This document shows, in pieces, positions 1-8,839 of a DNA stretch of 64,000 nucleotides. Origin of the DNA: Sphingomonas sp. Y57 (lineage in GTDB: Bacteria; Pseudomonadota; Alphaproteobacteria; Sphingomonadales; Sphingomonadaceae). The position numbers were made by a program, and so were the translations under genes. The stretch is taken from positions 44,596 to 108,595 of the forward strand of contig NZ_LDES01000065.1 of assembly GCF_001015195.1 (NCBI RefSeq), given 5' to 3'. Every line of letters begins with the position of its first letter. Position 1 is the first letter of the stretch. The notes under the pieces are model-generated. The model had not been told where the DNA came from. It did no database searches and was given only the letters and a program-made list of their open reading frames with translations.

Positions 1-2
1 TT

Positions 3-374
3 CGCGTGCTGATGCTGGGACCGGTCCTGCTGCTGCTGTCGCTGCTCGCACCGCGCGATGGGACCATGGCGCGCGGCGCACCGCTCGATCGGCGGCGCTT
101 GGCATTGATCCTGCCCTGGTTCATCGTCGGATTCCTGTTGCTGGCGGGGTTGCGCTCGGCCGGGTTGCTGCCGACGGCCGCGGTCGACGTGGCGGACCAT
201 GCCGCGGGGCTGCTGACGGTGGTCGCGATGGCGGCGCTGGGGCTAGGGGTGGACCTGCGCAGTGTCGCGGCGGCGGGGCCTCGCGTCACCGCGGTGGTAA
301 CGCTGTCGCTGTGCCTGCTGGCGGGGATCGCGCTGGGTATATTGTGGGCGACGGGGCTCGCCTGGAACGGCTGA
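3..374 (+). CDS. YeiH/UPF0324-type putative sulfate exporter, C-terminal part
   Basis: The 5' end lies outside the window. About 124 residues remain, with three or four hydrophobic membrane segments; a Gly/Leu-rich stretch (MAALGLGVDLRS, about residue 75) resembles the end of YeiH-family inner-membrane proteins, proposed to export sulfate or sulfonate. The gene ends 16 bp before a sulfite dehydrogenase gene on the same strand. That neighbour fits a role in removing the sulfate made by sulfite oxidation. The substrate is inferred from family and context only. Confidence 0.7.
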   Translation, partial: RVLMLGPVLLLLSLLAPRDGTMARGAPLDRRRLALILPWFIVGFLLLAGLRSAGLLPTAAVDVADHAAGLLTVVAMAALGLGVDLRSVAAAGPRVTAVVTLSLCLLAGIALGILWATGLAWNG

Positions 375-390
375 CGGAGCGGATGGGACG

Positions 391-1626
391 ATGAACCGGT
401 TCGATGCGATGATGAGGGCGCCGCTGGGCCGCCGGCAGGTGCTGGCGGGCGTGGCGGCGGTGGTGGCGGCGCCGGCGGGTGCACAGGGGCTGGTCGATCT
501 GCACCTGCCGGGCGGCCCGTCGCGGCGGCCCTTGGCGGCCGGCTTTCCCGACAAGGGGGAGATGATCGTCCAGCGTATCCATCCGCCGTTGCTCGAAACG
601 CCGATGGAGGTGTTCGACGGCGACGTCTTCACCCCCAATGACCGCTTCTTCGTGCGCTGGCATTGGTCCGATTTCCCTACCTCGGTCGATGCCGGAGCCT
701 TCCGCCTCGCGGTTCGCGGCCGGGTGCGCCGGCCGCTGTCGATCAGCCTTGCTCAATTGCTCCGCATGCCGCGCGTCGAACTGGCGGCGGTGAACCAATG
801 TTCGGGCAATTCGCGCGGCCTGTTCGAGCCCCGTGTCCCCGGCGCGCAATGGGGGCATGGCGCCATGGGCAATGCCCGCTGGACCGGCGTGCGGCTGCGC
901 GATGTGCTCGATCAGGCTGGCGTGCTGTCCGACGCCGTCGCGGTCCGTTTCGCCGGGCTTGACGGGACGACGGTGGAGGGCGCGCCACGCTTCGAGAAGG
1001 CGCTCGCCATCGACCATGCCCGCGACGGCGAGGTGATGATCGCCTTCGCGATGAACGGGGAGCAACTGCCGCTTCTCAATGGCTTCCCGATCCGGCTGGT
1101 CGTACCGGGCTGGTATTCGACCTACTGGATCAAGATGCTGTCCGACATCGAAGTGCTGGCCGCGCCCGACGATCGCTACTGGATGGCCAAGGCTTATCGC
1201 ATACCGACGACGCCGGGCGCGGACGTCGCGCCTGGGGCCAGGGATGTGCCGACCGTGCCGATCGGCAGGATGGTGCCGCGTTCTTTCGTCACCAGCCTGC
1301 GCGAAGGGCAGGCGGTTCCGCTTCGCCCTATATTGCCGGTCGGCGGGATCGCGCTCGGCGGCGACCGGGGCGTCGCCCTGGTCGAATTGTCGGTCGATGC
1401 CGGGCGCAACTGGCAAACCGCCAGGCTCGGTCCCGACCATGGCCGCTACAGCTTCCGCCGTTGGGATGCCGAGCTTCCGCTGGCCGGGCCCGGGCCGCTG
1501 ACGCTGATGGTCCGCTGTACCAATGATGCCGGCGAGGGGCAGCCGATGAAGCCGATTTGGAACCCGAGCGGCTTCATGCGCAACAATGTCGAGGCGGTGT
1601 CGGTGGAGGTGCGGGCCGATGCGTAG
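391..1626 (+). CDS. Periplasmic molybdenum sulfite dehydrogenase, SorA/SoxC-like
   Basis: A 411-residue sulfite-oxidase-family protein. A twin-arginine motif (RRQVLAG, residues 14-20) followed by a hydrophobic Ala/Val stretch predicts Tat export of a folded molybdopterin enzyme. The molybdenum-ligand cysteine is C137 in AAVNQCSGNSRG. A molybdopterin domain comes first and a C-terminal Mo-co dimerisation domain (Ig-like, about residues 280-405) follows. The expected reaction is sulfite to sulfate with electrons passed to a c-type cytochrome. The next gene overlaps it by 8 bp and encodes exactly such a cytochrome, and the preceding gene is a sulfate exporter-like protein. A sulfane dehydrogenase SoxC role is less likely because no soxXYZAB genes are near. 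Confidence 0.85.
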   Translation: MNRFDAMMRAPLGRRQVLAGVAAVVAAPAGAQGLVDLHLPGGPSRRPLAAGFPDKGEMIVQRIHPPLLETPMEVFDGDVFTPNDRFFVRWHWSDFPTSVDAGAFRLAVRGRVRRPLSISLAQLLRMPRVELAAVNQCSGNSRGLFEPRVPGAQWGHGAMGNARWTGVRLRDVLDQAGVLSDAVAVRFAGLDGTTVEGAPRFEKALAIDHARDGEVMIAFAMNGEQLPLLNGFPIRLVVPGWYSTYWIKMLSDIEVLAAPDDRYWMAKAYRIPTTPGADVAPGARDVPTVPIGRMVPRSFVTSLREGQAVPLRPILPVGGIALGGDRGVALVELSVDAGRNWQTARLGPDHGRYSFRRWDAELPLAGPGPLTLMVRCTNDAGEGQPMKPIWNPSGFMRNNVEAVSVEVRADA

Positions 1627-1945
1627 CGGGAGCGGCCTGGCTGCCCTGCTTGGCGCCGTCGTCGTGGCGACCTCGCTTTTTGCGGCGCCGCGCCTTACCC
1701 TGAAATCGACATCGGTCGAACTGCCCTATGACGAACTGGCCTACCCCGAGGGGCCGGGCGCCGAGGTGATGAACGCGAACTGCGCGTCGTGCCACTCGGC
1801 GAGCATGGTGCTGCTCCAGCCGAAATTGTCGCGCGAGCAATGGACAGGGATCGTTCGCAAGATGCGCGACGTCTACCGCGCACCCGTCGCCGATGAGGAC
1901 GTCCCGGCGATCATCGATTATCTGGCCAGCTTATCTCCGAATTGA
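1619..1945 (+). CDS. Small exported c-type cytochrome, SorB-like
   Basis: A 108-residue protein starting at ATG 1619, inside the end of the upstream dehydrogenase gene. It has a short N-terminal hydrophobic signal (residues 7-23) and one haem c site, CASCH (C55, C58, H59). The phrase REQWTGIVRKM near residues 78-88 is typical of SorB-type subunits and supplies a candidate axial Met. It most likely takes electrons from the Mo subunit to the respiratory chain. The 8-bp overlap implies translational coupling. Confidence 0.85.
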   Translation: MRSGSGLAALLGAVVVATSLFAAPRLTLKSTSVELPYDELAYPEGPGAEVMNANCASCHSASMVLLQPKLSREQWTGIVRKMRDVYRAPVADEDVPAIIDYLASLSPN

Positions 1946-2188
1946 CGCTCGATCGGCGCGCATCCTGCGCACCGAGGCGTCGAACGAAGCCGGCCGGATT
2001 GCCGGGGTAGGGCGAGGGCTCGACCAGCTTTCCGTCGATTCCGACCTTGATCAGGTTCTCCAGCGTTTCCCGGAAAGATTTGGACGGCCGGGCTGCCGTC
2101 GGATGGACCTGGGGCAGGTCTAACACGCCTTCTTTCAGTGTAAGGCGGGCAAGGGTCCCGGCGCGGGGCAGATTGGGAGTTGACGGAA
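1946..2188. other. Gap between the cytochrome gene and the TetR operator
   Basis: No forward gene is recognised here. On the minus strand a GTG-initiated 71-codon frame (2126 down to 1911) reads like real protein in its middle (TLENLIKVGIDGKLVEPS, then PYPGNPAGFVRR). It has no clear ribosome binding site and runs into the 3' end of the cytochrome gene. It may be the tail of a gene broken by rearrangement. I do not recognise its family. Confidence 0.3.
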
Positions 2189-2206
2189 AAATACACTCCT
2201 GTATTT
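2189..2206. promoter_or_regulatory. Operator O1, upstream of tetR
   Basis: Perfect 18-bp palindrome AAATACA-CTCC-TGTATTT (7-bp arms, 4-bp spacer), 35 bp before the GTG start of the TetR gene. The same arms recur at 2908-2925 and, with changes, at 19321-19338. Its position suggests autoregulation by the adjacent TetR protein; binding is inferred. Confidence 0.7.
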
Positions 2207-2241
2207 ATCGGCATGGTTCACCATCGCGGAGCGGGGATTTC

Positions 2242-2862
2242 GTGACGAAGCGAGCGGCACAGTCAAAGACCACCGGAAGGCGGTCCTGGGTGCGGACGCC
2301 GCCGCCCGAGCAGACCCCGTCGACCGAGGACTGGATCCGGCTGGCGCGCGAGGTGCTGATCAGCGAAGGAATCCTGGCAGTCAAGATCGACCGGCTCGCC
2401 AAGCTTGCCGGCGTCACACGCGGAGGCTTCTACTGGCGCTTCCAGAGCCGTGACGAACTGCTCGATGCACTGATCACCGACTGGCGTGACCGGAACACCA
2501 CACCAATGCTGCAGGTTCTTCGCAGCGGTGCCTCTCCCAAGGAGCGCATGCGCGGCCTGGCCGAGCTCTATATCGAGGGGCGAGGTTTCAGTGAGGCTTA
2601 TGACAGCGCCGTTCGCGCCTGGGCGGCGCTGTCGCCCCCGATCGCCGAGATCGTCCGCGCAGTCGACGGCATCCGCCTTGAGGCGCTCGAGGAGCTGTTT
2701 CGCGACGTGGGTTTCGATGCCGACGAGTCGATGATCCGGGCGCGCGTCACCTATTTCCACCAGGTGGGATATTACGCGATCGGCATGCAGGAAACCGCGG
2801 CGGAGCGCTGGGCCCTTGTCGATCGCTACACCGACGTGCTGTTCACTAATCAATTGAAATAG
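2242..2862 (+). CDS. TetR-family transcriptional regulator
   Basis: A 206-residue protein if GTG 2242 is the start; a GGAG about 10 bp upstream supports this, and the longer open frame upstream would cross the palindromic operator. The N-terminal TetR helix-turn-helix is clear at about residues 30-75 (LAKLAGVTRGGFYWRF, then SRDELLDAL). The C-terminal ligand domain is all-helical and unremarkable. It is followed, 76 bp on, by soxB, with a second copy of its presumed operator between. It is the best candidate regulator of the sarcosine oxidase operon and of the divergent araC-MFS-hydrolase block. The ligand is unknown; a methylated amino acid or its precursor is a reasonable guess. Confidence 0.85.
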   Translation: MTKRAAQSKTTGRRSWVRTPPPEQTPSTEDWIRLAREVLISEGILAVKIDRLAKLAGVTRGGFYWRFQSRDELLDALITDWRDRNTTPMLQVLRSGASPKERMRGLAELYIEGRGFSEAYDSAVRAWAALSPPIAEIVRAVDGIRLEALEELFRDVGFDADESMIRARVTYFHQVGYYAIGMQETAAERWALVDRYTDVLFTNQLK

Positions 2863-2907
2863 AGACCGTTTTTTCGAGAAATTTTTGGTGCCATGTGCTT
2901 ACCCAGG

Positions 2908-2925
2908 AAATACACGACTGTATTT
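2908..2925. promoter_or_regulatory. Operator O2, upstream of soxB
   Basis: Perfect 18-bp palindrome AAATACA-CGAC-TGTATTT with arms identical to the site before tetR, ending 13 bp before the chosen soxB start. Sitting almost on the ribosome binding site, it would block transcription or early elongation when occupied. Function is inferred from the repeated sequence. Confidence 0.7.
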
Positions 2926-2938
2926 GTGAGGGATGAAG

Positions 2939-4189
2939 ATGCGCTATTCGGCGTGGACAGTGTTCAGACAGGGGCTGGGCGGCCAGCGCGGCTGGAAACC
3001 GGCCTGGCGGTCGCCGGACCCGAAGCCGGACTATGACGTCATCGTCATCGGCGGCGGCGGCCATGGGCTCGCGACGGCTTACTATCTGGCGAAGACCTAC
3101 GGCATCCGCCGCGTCGCCGTGCTCGAGAAAGGCTGGATCGGCGGCGGCAATAGCGGCCGCAACACCACGGCGATCCGATCCAATTACTATTATCGGGCCA
3201 GCGCGCGGATGTACGAACATTCGCTCAAGCTCTACGAAGGCCTGTCGAAAGAGCTGAATTACAACGTGATGTTCAGCCAGCGCGGCATGATCTCGTTGGC
3301 GCACAGCCTGCACGATGTCGAACTGGCGCACCGGCAGGCCGGCGCAATGCGGCTGAACGGCGTGGATGCGGACTTCCTGTCACCGGCCGAGATCGGTCGG
3401 CGGGTGCCCATCCTGGACGTGTCGCCAGGCGCGCGCTTCCCGGTGTTTGGCGGGCTGCTCCAGAAGCGGGCGGGCACGGCGCGGCACGATGCCGTGGTGT
3501 GGGGCTATGCGCGTGCCGCCGATGCGCTGGGCGTCGACATCATCCAGAACTGCGAGGTGACGGGCTTCCGTCGCGGCGCCGACGGGGCGGTAACCGGCGT
3601 GGAAACCTCGCGCGGGCCGATCGCGGCGACGCGGATCGGTGTCGCGGTGGCAGGCCATTCGAGCCGGCTTGCCGAGATGGCGGGCTTCCGCCTGCCGATC
3701 ACCAGCTACGCGTTGCAGGCCTTCGTCTCCGAACCGCTCAAGCCCGTCCTCGACACCGTCGTCCTGTCGCCCGCGACCGGCGTCTATATGAGCCAGTCCG
3801 ACAAGGGCGGCCTCGTCATCGGCGGCGGACTCGACCTCTATCCGTCCTATGCGCAGCGGGGCAACATGCCGGTGATGCGCAATGTCCTGGGGGCGGTTGC
3901 GGCGCAATATCCTGCGCTCGGTCGGGTGCGACTGCTGCGGCAATGGGCGGGGATAGTGGATGTCGTCCCCGACAGCAGCCCGATCATCGGCGCGTCGCCG
4001 GTGCCGGGCCTGTTCCTGGACTGCGGCTGGGGAACGGGCGGGTTCAAGGCGATCCCGGTCGGCGGGACCATGCTGGCGCACCAGCTGGCCACGCTGGCGC
4101 CTCATCCGCTGGCTGAGCCCTTCTCACTCGAACGCTTCACCACCGGCGCGCTCATCGACGAAGCCGCCGGTTCCGGCATCGCGCACTGA
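2939..4189 (+). CDS. soxB: Heterotetrameric sarcosine oxidase, beta subunit
   Basis: Flavin subunit where sarcosine is oxidised to glycine, part of the cytoplasmic alpha-beta-gamma-delta complex. ATG 2939 is preferred over ATG 2933 because GAGG lies 7 bp upstream and family members begin MRYSA. The dinucleotide fold (VIVIGGGGHGLA) is near residues 34-45, followed by the family phrase NYNVMFSQRG. A histidine in TARHDAVVWGYARAAD (about residue 183) matches the position that binds FMN covalently in characterised SoxB. Length, 416 residues, is normal. It heads a run soxB-soxD-soxA-soxG with spacings of 9 bp or overlaps, so a single operon. Confidence 0.95.
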   Translation: MRYSAWTVFRQGLGGQRGWKPAWRSPDPKPDYDVIVIGGGGHGLATAYYLAKTYGIRRVAVLEKGWIGGGNSGRNTTAIRSNYYYRASARMYEHSLKLYEGLSKELNYNVMFSQRGMISLAHSLHDVELAHRQAGAMRLNGVDADFLSPAEIGRRVPILDVSPGARFPVFGGLLQKRAGTARHDAVVWGYARAADALGVDIIQNCEVTGFRRGADGAVTGVETSRGPIAATRIGVAVAGHSSRLAEMAGFRLPITSYALQAFVSEPLKPVLDTVVLSPATGVYMSQSDKGGLVIGGGLDLYPSYAQRGNMPVMRNVLGAVAAQYPALGRVRLLRQWAGIVDVVPDSSPIIGASPVPGLFLDCGWGTGGFKAIPVGGTMLAHQLATLAPHPLAEPFSLERFTTGALIDEAAGSGIAH

Positions 4190-4198
4190 GGATCGATC

Positions 4199-4495
4199 AT
4201 GCTGCAAATCTCCTGTCCCTGGTGCGGCCCTCGCGACGAGATCGAATTCCGCTGCGGCGGTCAGAGCCACGTCATCCGCCCCGGACCCCCCGAGCAGGTC
4301 GATGACGAGACCTGGGGCCGCTATCTGAGCGAGAAGATCAACCCGCGCGGCGAGCATCTCGAACGCTGGCTGCACGCGGCCGGCTGCCGCCGCTGGTTCA
4401 ACATCGCCCGTGATACTGCGACGCACCGAATCCGGGCCGTCTATCATATGGTCGAACAGCCGCCTGCGGTTGGCGACGAAGGGGACGTCCGATGA
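4199..4495 (+). CDS. soxD: Sarcosine oxidase, delta subunit
   Basis: 98 residues, the usual size. The N-terminus LQISCPWCGPRDEIEF holds the CxxC pair that binds zinc in this subunit, and the sequence ends in the family's short tail. A GAGG lies 8 bp before the ATG. Its stop overlaps the soxA start (ATGA), implying coupled translation. The role is structural within the oxidase complex. Confidence 0.93.
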   Translation: MLQISCPWCGPRDEIEFRCGGQSHVIRPGPPEQVDDETWGRYLSEKINPRGEHLERWLHAAGCRRWFNIARDTATHRIRAVYHMVEQPPAVGDEGDVR

Positions 4496-7410
4496 GCCAG
4501 CGCTTTCGCCTTGCCGCCGGCGGCCTCGTGGACCGAAGCCGGCCGCTGTCCTTTCGTTTCGAAGGGCGCACCTATCGCGGCTATGCCGGAGACACGCTCG
4601 CTTCCGCGCTGCTCGCGAACGGGGTTCGCCTGGTCGGCCGGTCGTTCAAATACCACCGTCCGCGCGGGATATTGGGCTTTGGGCCCGAGGAATCCAACGC
4701 GCTGATGCAGCTTGGCACCGGCGCGCGCACCGCGCCCAACCTGCGCGCGACGGAAATCAGGCTGCACGACGGGCTGGAGGCGAAGGCGGTCAATTGCTGG
4801 CCGAACGTCCGTTTCGACATCGGCGGCGTGAACAATCTGCTGTCCCGCTTTTTGGCGGCGGGTTTCTACTACAAGACTTTCATGTGGCCGCACTGGCACG
4901 TCTATGAAGGTGCGATCCGCCGGGCGGCGGGGCTTGGCAAGGCGCCGACCGCGCCCGATCCGGACCGCTACGAAAACCGCTTCGCCCATTGCGACGTGCT
5001 GGTGGTCGGTTCGGGACCGGCGGGCCTCGCGGCGGCGCGGGCGGCGGCGGGCGGCGGCGCCCGGGTGATCCTTGCCGAACAGGATCATGTACTGGGCGGA
5101 CGGCTGCGCTGGGACGGCGGCGAGGTCGACGGCCTGGCCGGAGACCGCTGGGTCGACGAGACGATCGCGGCTCTCGCGGCGATGCCGAACGTCCGGATCC
5201 TGCCGAATACCGCCGTCACCGGCTATTTCGACCATGATGCACTCGCGATGATCGAGACGGTGGCGGGCGACGACCCCGCCGCACCTGCGCATCTGCCGCG
5301 CTACCGGCAATGGCAGGTGCGGGCGGGCAGGGTGGTCCTGGCCACCGGCGCGATCGAACGGCCGCTGGTATTTCCGGGCAACGACAGGCCCGGCGTGATG
5401 CTGGCGAGCGCCGTGCGCCACTATCTCGCCCGTTATGCCGTCCGTCCAGGCGATCGGGCCGTGGTCTTCACCAATAATGACGAGGCCTATCGGACGGCGG
5501 TCGCCTTGGAGGCAGCGGGCGGCACGGTAGTGGCGCTGGTCGATACGCGCGGAGACATCGATCCGGCGCTCGCAGCCTCGATCGAGGCGCTCGGTATCCG
5601 GCTGTTGCGCGGCTCCGCAGTCGTGACAACGCAGGGGGCGAAGACGCTGCGCGGCGTGACGATACGCCAGGCGGATGGCACCCAGCTGCGCCTGGCCTGC
5701 GATCTGCTGGCGATGTCGGGCGGCTGCAACCCCAATGTCAGCCTCTTTTCCCAGTCGGGCGGGCGTCTTGCCTATGACGAGGATCTGGTCGCCTTTCGTC
5801 CTGCCCAGTCGGCACAGAACGAAACTTCGGTCGGCGCCGCCGCGGGATTGCGGACGTTGGGGGAGGCCTTGGCGAGCGGCCATGCCGCCGGAGCGGGCGA
5901 CGGCATCGCGCCGCGCGCGACCGACGCGCATCAGGCGGCGGCCGTCACCGCCTGCTGGCGGATCGATGCGCCAGGCAAGGCCTTCGTCGACATGCAGAAC
6001 GACGTCAGCGCCGACGATATCGGTCTCGCCGCGCGCGAGAGCTTCCGCTCGGTCGAGCATCTCAAGCGCTACACCACGCTCGGCATGGCGTCGGACCAGG
6101 GCAAGACCTCCAACGTCAATGCGCTGGCCATCATGGCCGGATTGACCGGGCAGGGCATTGCCGAGACCGGCACGACCCGCTTTCGCTTCCCCTTCGTGCC
6201 GGTCGCACTGGGCGCCTTCGCGGGACGTGCCCATGGCGAGTTGTTGCGCCCGCTGCGGCGACTGGCGCTGCACGACCGCCATGTCGCGCTTGGCGCAATC
6301 ATGGAGGACTATGGCTGGCTTCGCCCATCGGCCTATCCGCGTGCCGGGGAAAGCCGCTTCGGGGCCGAACAACGCGAGGCCCGCGCAGTGCGCGACGGGG
6401 TCGGCATCTTCGACGGTTCGCCGCTCGGCAAGATCGAGGTGCGCGGGCCCGACGCGGCGAAGCTGCTCGACTTCGTCTATGCCAGTACGATGTCGACGCT
6501 GAAGGTCGGCAAGGTCCGCTACGGGCTGATGCTCAACGAACTGGGCGTGGTCATCGACGACGGCGTCTGCGCGCGGCTGGGTGACGATCATTTCCTGGTG
6601 GGCGCGTCGAGTGCGGGCGCGGACCGGATCGCGGCCTGGCTGGAGGAATGGCTCCAGTGCGAGTTCGTCGACCATGACGTGCTCGTCGCGCCGGTGACGA
6701 CGAGCTGGTCGGTGGTGACGCTCACCGGTCCCCGTGCCCGAGACCTGCTGGCCGAGGCGGGGACGAGTTTTCCGCTGGGGGCCGAGGCCTTCCCGCATAT
6801 GAGCTTCCAGGAGGGCACCGTCGCGGGAATCGAGGCGCGGGTGATGCGGGTAAGCTACACCGGCGAGACCTCTTACGAGATCAATGTGCCGACCGGTCGC
6901 ACCGCCGAGCTCTGGGACGCGCTGATGCACCTCGGCGGCCGCTACGGGCTGACCCCGATCGGCATCGACGCCTGGAACCTGCTGCGTCTCGAAAAGGGCT
7001 ATCTGCATGTCGGCGCTGACACCGACGGCACCACCACCCCGCTCAACCTCGGCTGGGACCATGTCATGCGCCGCAAGGGCGATTTCGTCGGCAAGCGTTC
7101 GCTGATGCTCGCGCTCCATCAGGACCCCAGGCGTCTCCAGCTCGTCGGGCTGCGCGCCGACGGCGCCGATCCGCTGCCGATCGGCGCGCATCTGGTGCGT
7201 GGCGAGGGAGCGGACCGTGCAAGCGACGGTTTCGTCACGTCGAGCGCGTACAGTCCGACATTCGGCCAGGGCGTCGCACTGGCGCTGGTCCATGGCGGCA
7301 CTGGCCGGATCGGCGAGGCCGTCGTCCTCGAACATGAAGACCAGAGGCTGACCGCCACGATCGTCCAACCGACTCTCTACGATCCCGAAGGAGCCCGGCT
7401 CAATGGCTGA
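4492..7410 (+). CDS. soxA: Sarcosine oxidase, alpha subunit
   Basis: 972 residues, full length. Order: an N-terminal ferredoxin-like domain without iron-sulfur cysteines (about 15-110), an NAD/FAD-binding domain with VVGSGPAGLAAA at about 171-182, a middle domain typical of SoxA, and a C-terminal GcvT/aminomethyltransferase domain from about residue 600 that takes the methyl group from sarcosine onto tetrahydrofolate as 5,10-methylene-THF. The presence of purU and folD downstream fits disposal of that one-carbon unit. It overlaps soxD by 4 bp and soxG by 8 bp. Confidence 0.95.
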   Translation: MSQRFRLAAGGLVDRSRPLSFRFEGRTYRGYAGDTLASALLANGVRLVGRSFKYHRPRGILGFGPEESNALMQLGTGARTAPNLRATEIRLHDGLEAKAVNCWPNVRFDIGGVNNLLSRFLAAGFYYKTFMWPHWHVYEGAIRRAAGLGKAPTAPDPDRYENRFAHCDVLVVGSGPAGLAAARAAAGGGARVILAEQDHVLGGRLRWDGGEVDGLAGDRWVDETIAALAAMPNVRILPNTAVTGYFDHDALAMIETVAGDDPAAPAHLPRYRQWQVRAGRVVLATGAIERPLVFPGNDRPGVMLASAVRHYLARYAVRPGDRAVVFTNNDEAYRTAVALEAAGGTVVALVDTRGDIDPALAASIEALGIRLLRGSAVVTTQGAKTLRGVTIRQADGTQLRLACDLLAMSGGCNPNVSLFSQSGGRLAYDEDLVAFRPAQSAQNETSVGAAAGLRTLGEALASGHAAGAGDGIAPRATDAHQAAAVTACWRIDAPGKAFVDMQNDVSADDIGLAARESFRSVEHLKRYTTLGMASDQGKTSNVNALAIMAGLTGQGIAETGTTRFRFPFVPVALGAFAGRAHGELLRPLRRLALHDRHVALGAIMEDYGWLRPSAYPRAGESRFGAEQREARAVRDGVGIFDGSPLGKIEVRGPDAAKLLDFVYASTMSTLKVGKVRYGLMLNELGVVIDDGVCARLGDDHFLVGASSAGADRIAAWLEEWLQCEFVDHDVLVAPVTTSWSVVTLTGPRARDLLAEAGTSFPLGAEAFPHMSFQEGTVAGIEARVMRVSYTGETSYEINVPTGRTAELWDALMHLGGRYGLTPIGIDAWNLLRLEKGYLHVGADTDGTTTPLNLGWDHVMRRKGDFVGKRSLMLALHQDPRRLQLVGLRADGADPLPIGAHLVRGEGADRASDGFVTSSAYSPTFGQGVALALVHGGTGRIGEAVVLEHEDQRLTATIVQPTLYDPEGARLNG

Positions 7411-7933
7411 TATCTGGCAAGCGAGAGCCGCGACCGTTGCGGTGCGGGAGTGCATCGCGGGGCCGATCACCACCCTGCGACTGCGTCATCCCTCGGCGGA
7501 TGACCTGGCGCGGATCGGCACGCTGATCGGTACGGTGCTGCCGACCGTCCCGAACCGTATCGCCGACGGAGCGGTACGGGCGATCTGGATCGGTCCGGAC
7601 GAGTGGCTGATCCTCGGCGAGACCGCGTCCAACGCGGCGATCGAGGCGGCGGCGACCGACGCCGCGGCGGCACTGTGCGTCAGTGTCGGCGACGGACGCT
7701 GTACGTTCGAGGCAACCGGCCCCGACGCCGCTGAACTGCTCGCAAAGGCGACATCGATCGACCTGCATCCGACTGCCTTCACCGGGGAGATGTCGGCGAT
7801 GACGCTGTTCGCGCAGGTTAACGCGATCATCGATCGGCCGCCGGGCCTGGATGGCTTTCGGCTGATCTTCGACATCAGCGTTCGCGACTATCTCCGGGAC
7901 TGGTTCGGCGACGCTATCGTCGAGTTCGGCTGA
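7403..7933 (+). CDS. soxG: Sarcosine oxidase, gamma subunit
   Basis: 176 residues, GcvT-like small subunit that completes the oxidase. Features typical of SoxG are WIGPDEWLI (about residues 55-63) and the C-terminal [17 protein letters not shown]. It starts inside the end of soxA and is followed 52 bp later by purU on the same strand. Confidence 0.92.
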   Translation: MADIWQARAATVAVRECIAGPITTLRLRHPSADDLARIGTLIGTVLPTVPNRIADGAVRAIWIGPDEWLILGETASNAAIEAAATDAAAALCVSVGDGRCTFEATGPDAAELLAKATSIDLHPTAFTGEMSAMTLFAQVNAIIDRPPGLDGFRLIFDISVRDYLRDWFGDAIVEFG

Positions 7934-7985
7934 GCCGCGCAGCTTCGTCGCCTTCTTCCCATCATCCTTACATCGAAGGGTTGCC

Positions 7986-8837
7986 ATGACCGCCGCCTAT
8001 GTCCTGACTCTGTCCTGCCCCGATCAGCCGGGGATCGTCACCCGCGTCACCGCGGAACTGTACAGCTATCGCGCCAACATCGTCGAAGCCGCCCAGTTCG
8101 AGGACAGGGAGACCGATCGCTTCTTCATGCGCGTGGTGTTCACGGTACCGGAGGGGGTGGCATTGGAGATGGTGCGCGACACCTTCACCCCCGTCGCCCG
8201 CCATTATGACATGCATTGGGCGATCCGCCCGCGCGACCAGCGGCGCAAGGTGCTTCTGCTCGCATCGAAGTTCGACCATTGCCTGGTCGACCTGCTCTAC
8301 CGCAACCGCATCGGAGAGCTGAACATGGAGGTCGTCGGGATCGTCTCCAACCACCCCCGCGAGACCTATGGCGATCTCGGCGACGCGCCCTTCCATCATT
8401 TCCCCATCACCCGCGACACCAAGCCGGAGCAGGAGGCGCGCATCAAGGCCGTGGTGAATGACACGGGTGCCGAACTGATCGTGCTCGCCCGCTACATGCA
8501 GATATTGTCGGACGACCTCGCCGCCTTCCTGTCGGGCCGCTGCATCAACATCCATCACAGCTTCCTGCCCGGCTTCAAGGGGGCCAAGCCTTATCACCAG
8601 GCGCATGCGCGCGGCGTCAAGATGATCGGGGCGACCGCTCACTACGTGACGGCCGACCTCGACGAGGGCCCGATCATCGCGCAGGACGTCGAGCAGATCA
8701 GCCACGCGGATTCGCCGGAGGCGCTGGTGCGCAAGGGCCGCGACATCGAACGCCGCGTGCTCGCGCGCGCCGTGCGCAGCCATCTGGACGATAGGGTGCT
8801 GATGAACGGCACCAAGACAGTCGTCTTCCCGGATTGA
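7986..8837 (+). CDS. purU: Formyltetrahydrofolate deformylase
   Basis: 283 residues: N-terminal ACT domain (about 5-80, starting [19 protein letters not shown]) and C-terminal formyltransferase-like hydrolase domain (about 88-283). The catalytic phrase [14 protein letters not shown] gives N188 and H190; the conserved aspartate lies in [18 protein letters not shown] segment around residues 224-226. It releases formate from 10-formyl-THF and regenerates THF. Next to sarcosine oxidase, it is the outlet for methyl groups taken from sarcosine and dimethylglycine. In this context it is a catabolic rather than purine-biosynthetic enzyme. Confidence 0.94.
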   Translation: MTAAYVLTLSCPDQPGIVTRVTAELYSYRANIVEAAQFEDRETDRFFMRVVFTVPEGVALEMVRDTFTPVARHYDMHWAIRPRDQRRKVLLLASKFDHCLVDLLYRNRIGELNMEVVGIVSNHPRETYGDLGDAPFHHFPITRDTKPEQEARIKAVVNDTGAELIVLARYMQILSDDLAAFLSGRCINIHHSFLPGFKGAKPYHQAHARGVKMIGATAHYVTADLDEGPIIAQDVEQISHADSPEALVRKGRDIERRVLARAVRSHLDDRVLMNGTKTVVFPD

Positions 8838-8839
8838 GC

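Noticed and set aside
4444..7473. 1009-codon open frame on the minus strand
   Set aside because: It is the antisense shadow of soxA in GC-rich DNA; the plus-strand soxA is a full, motif-complete protein.
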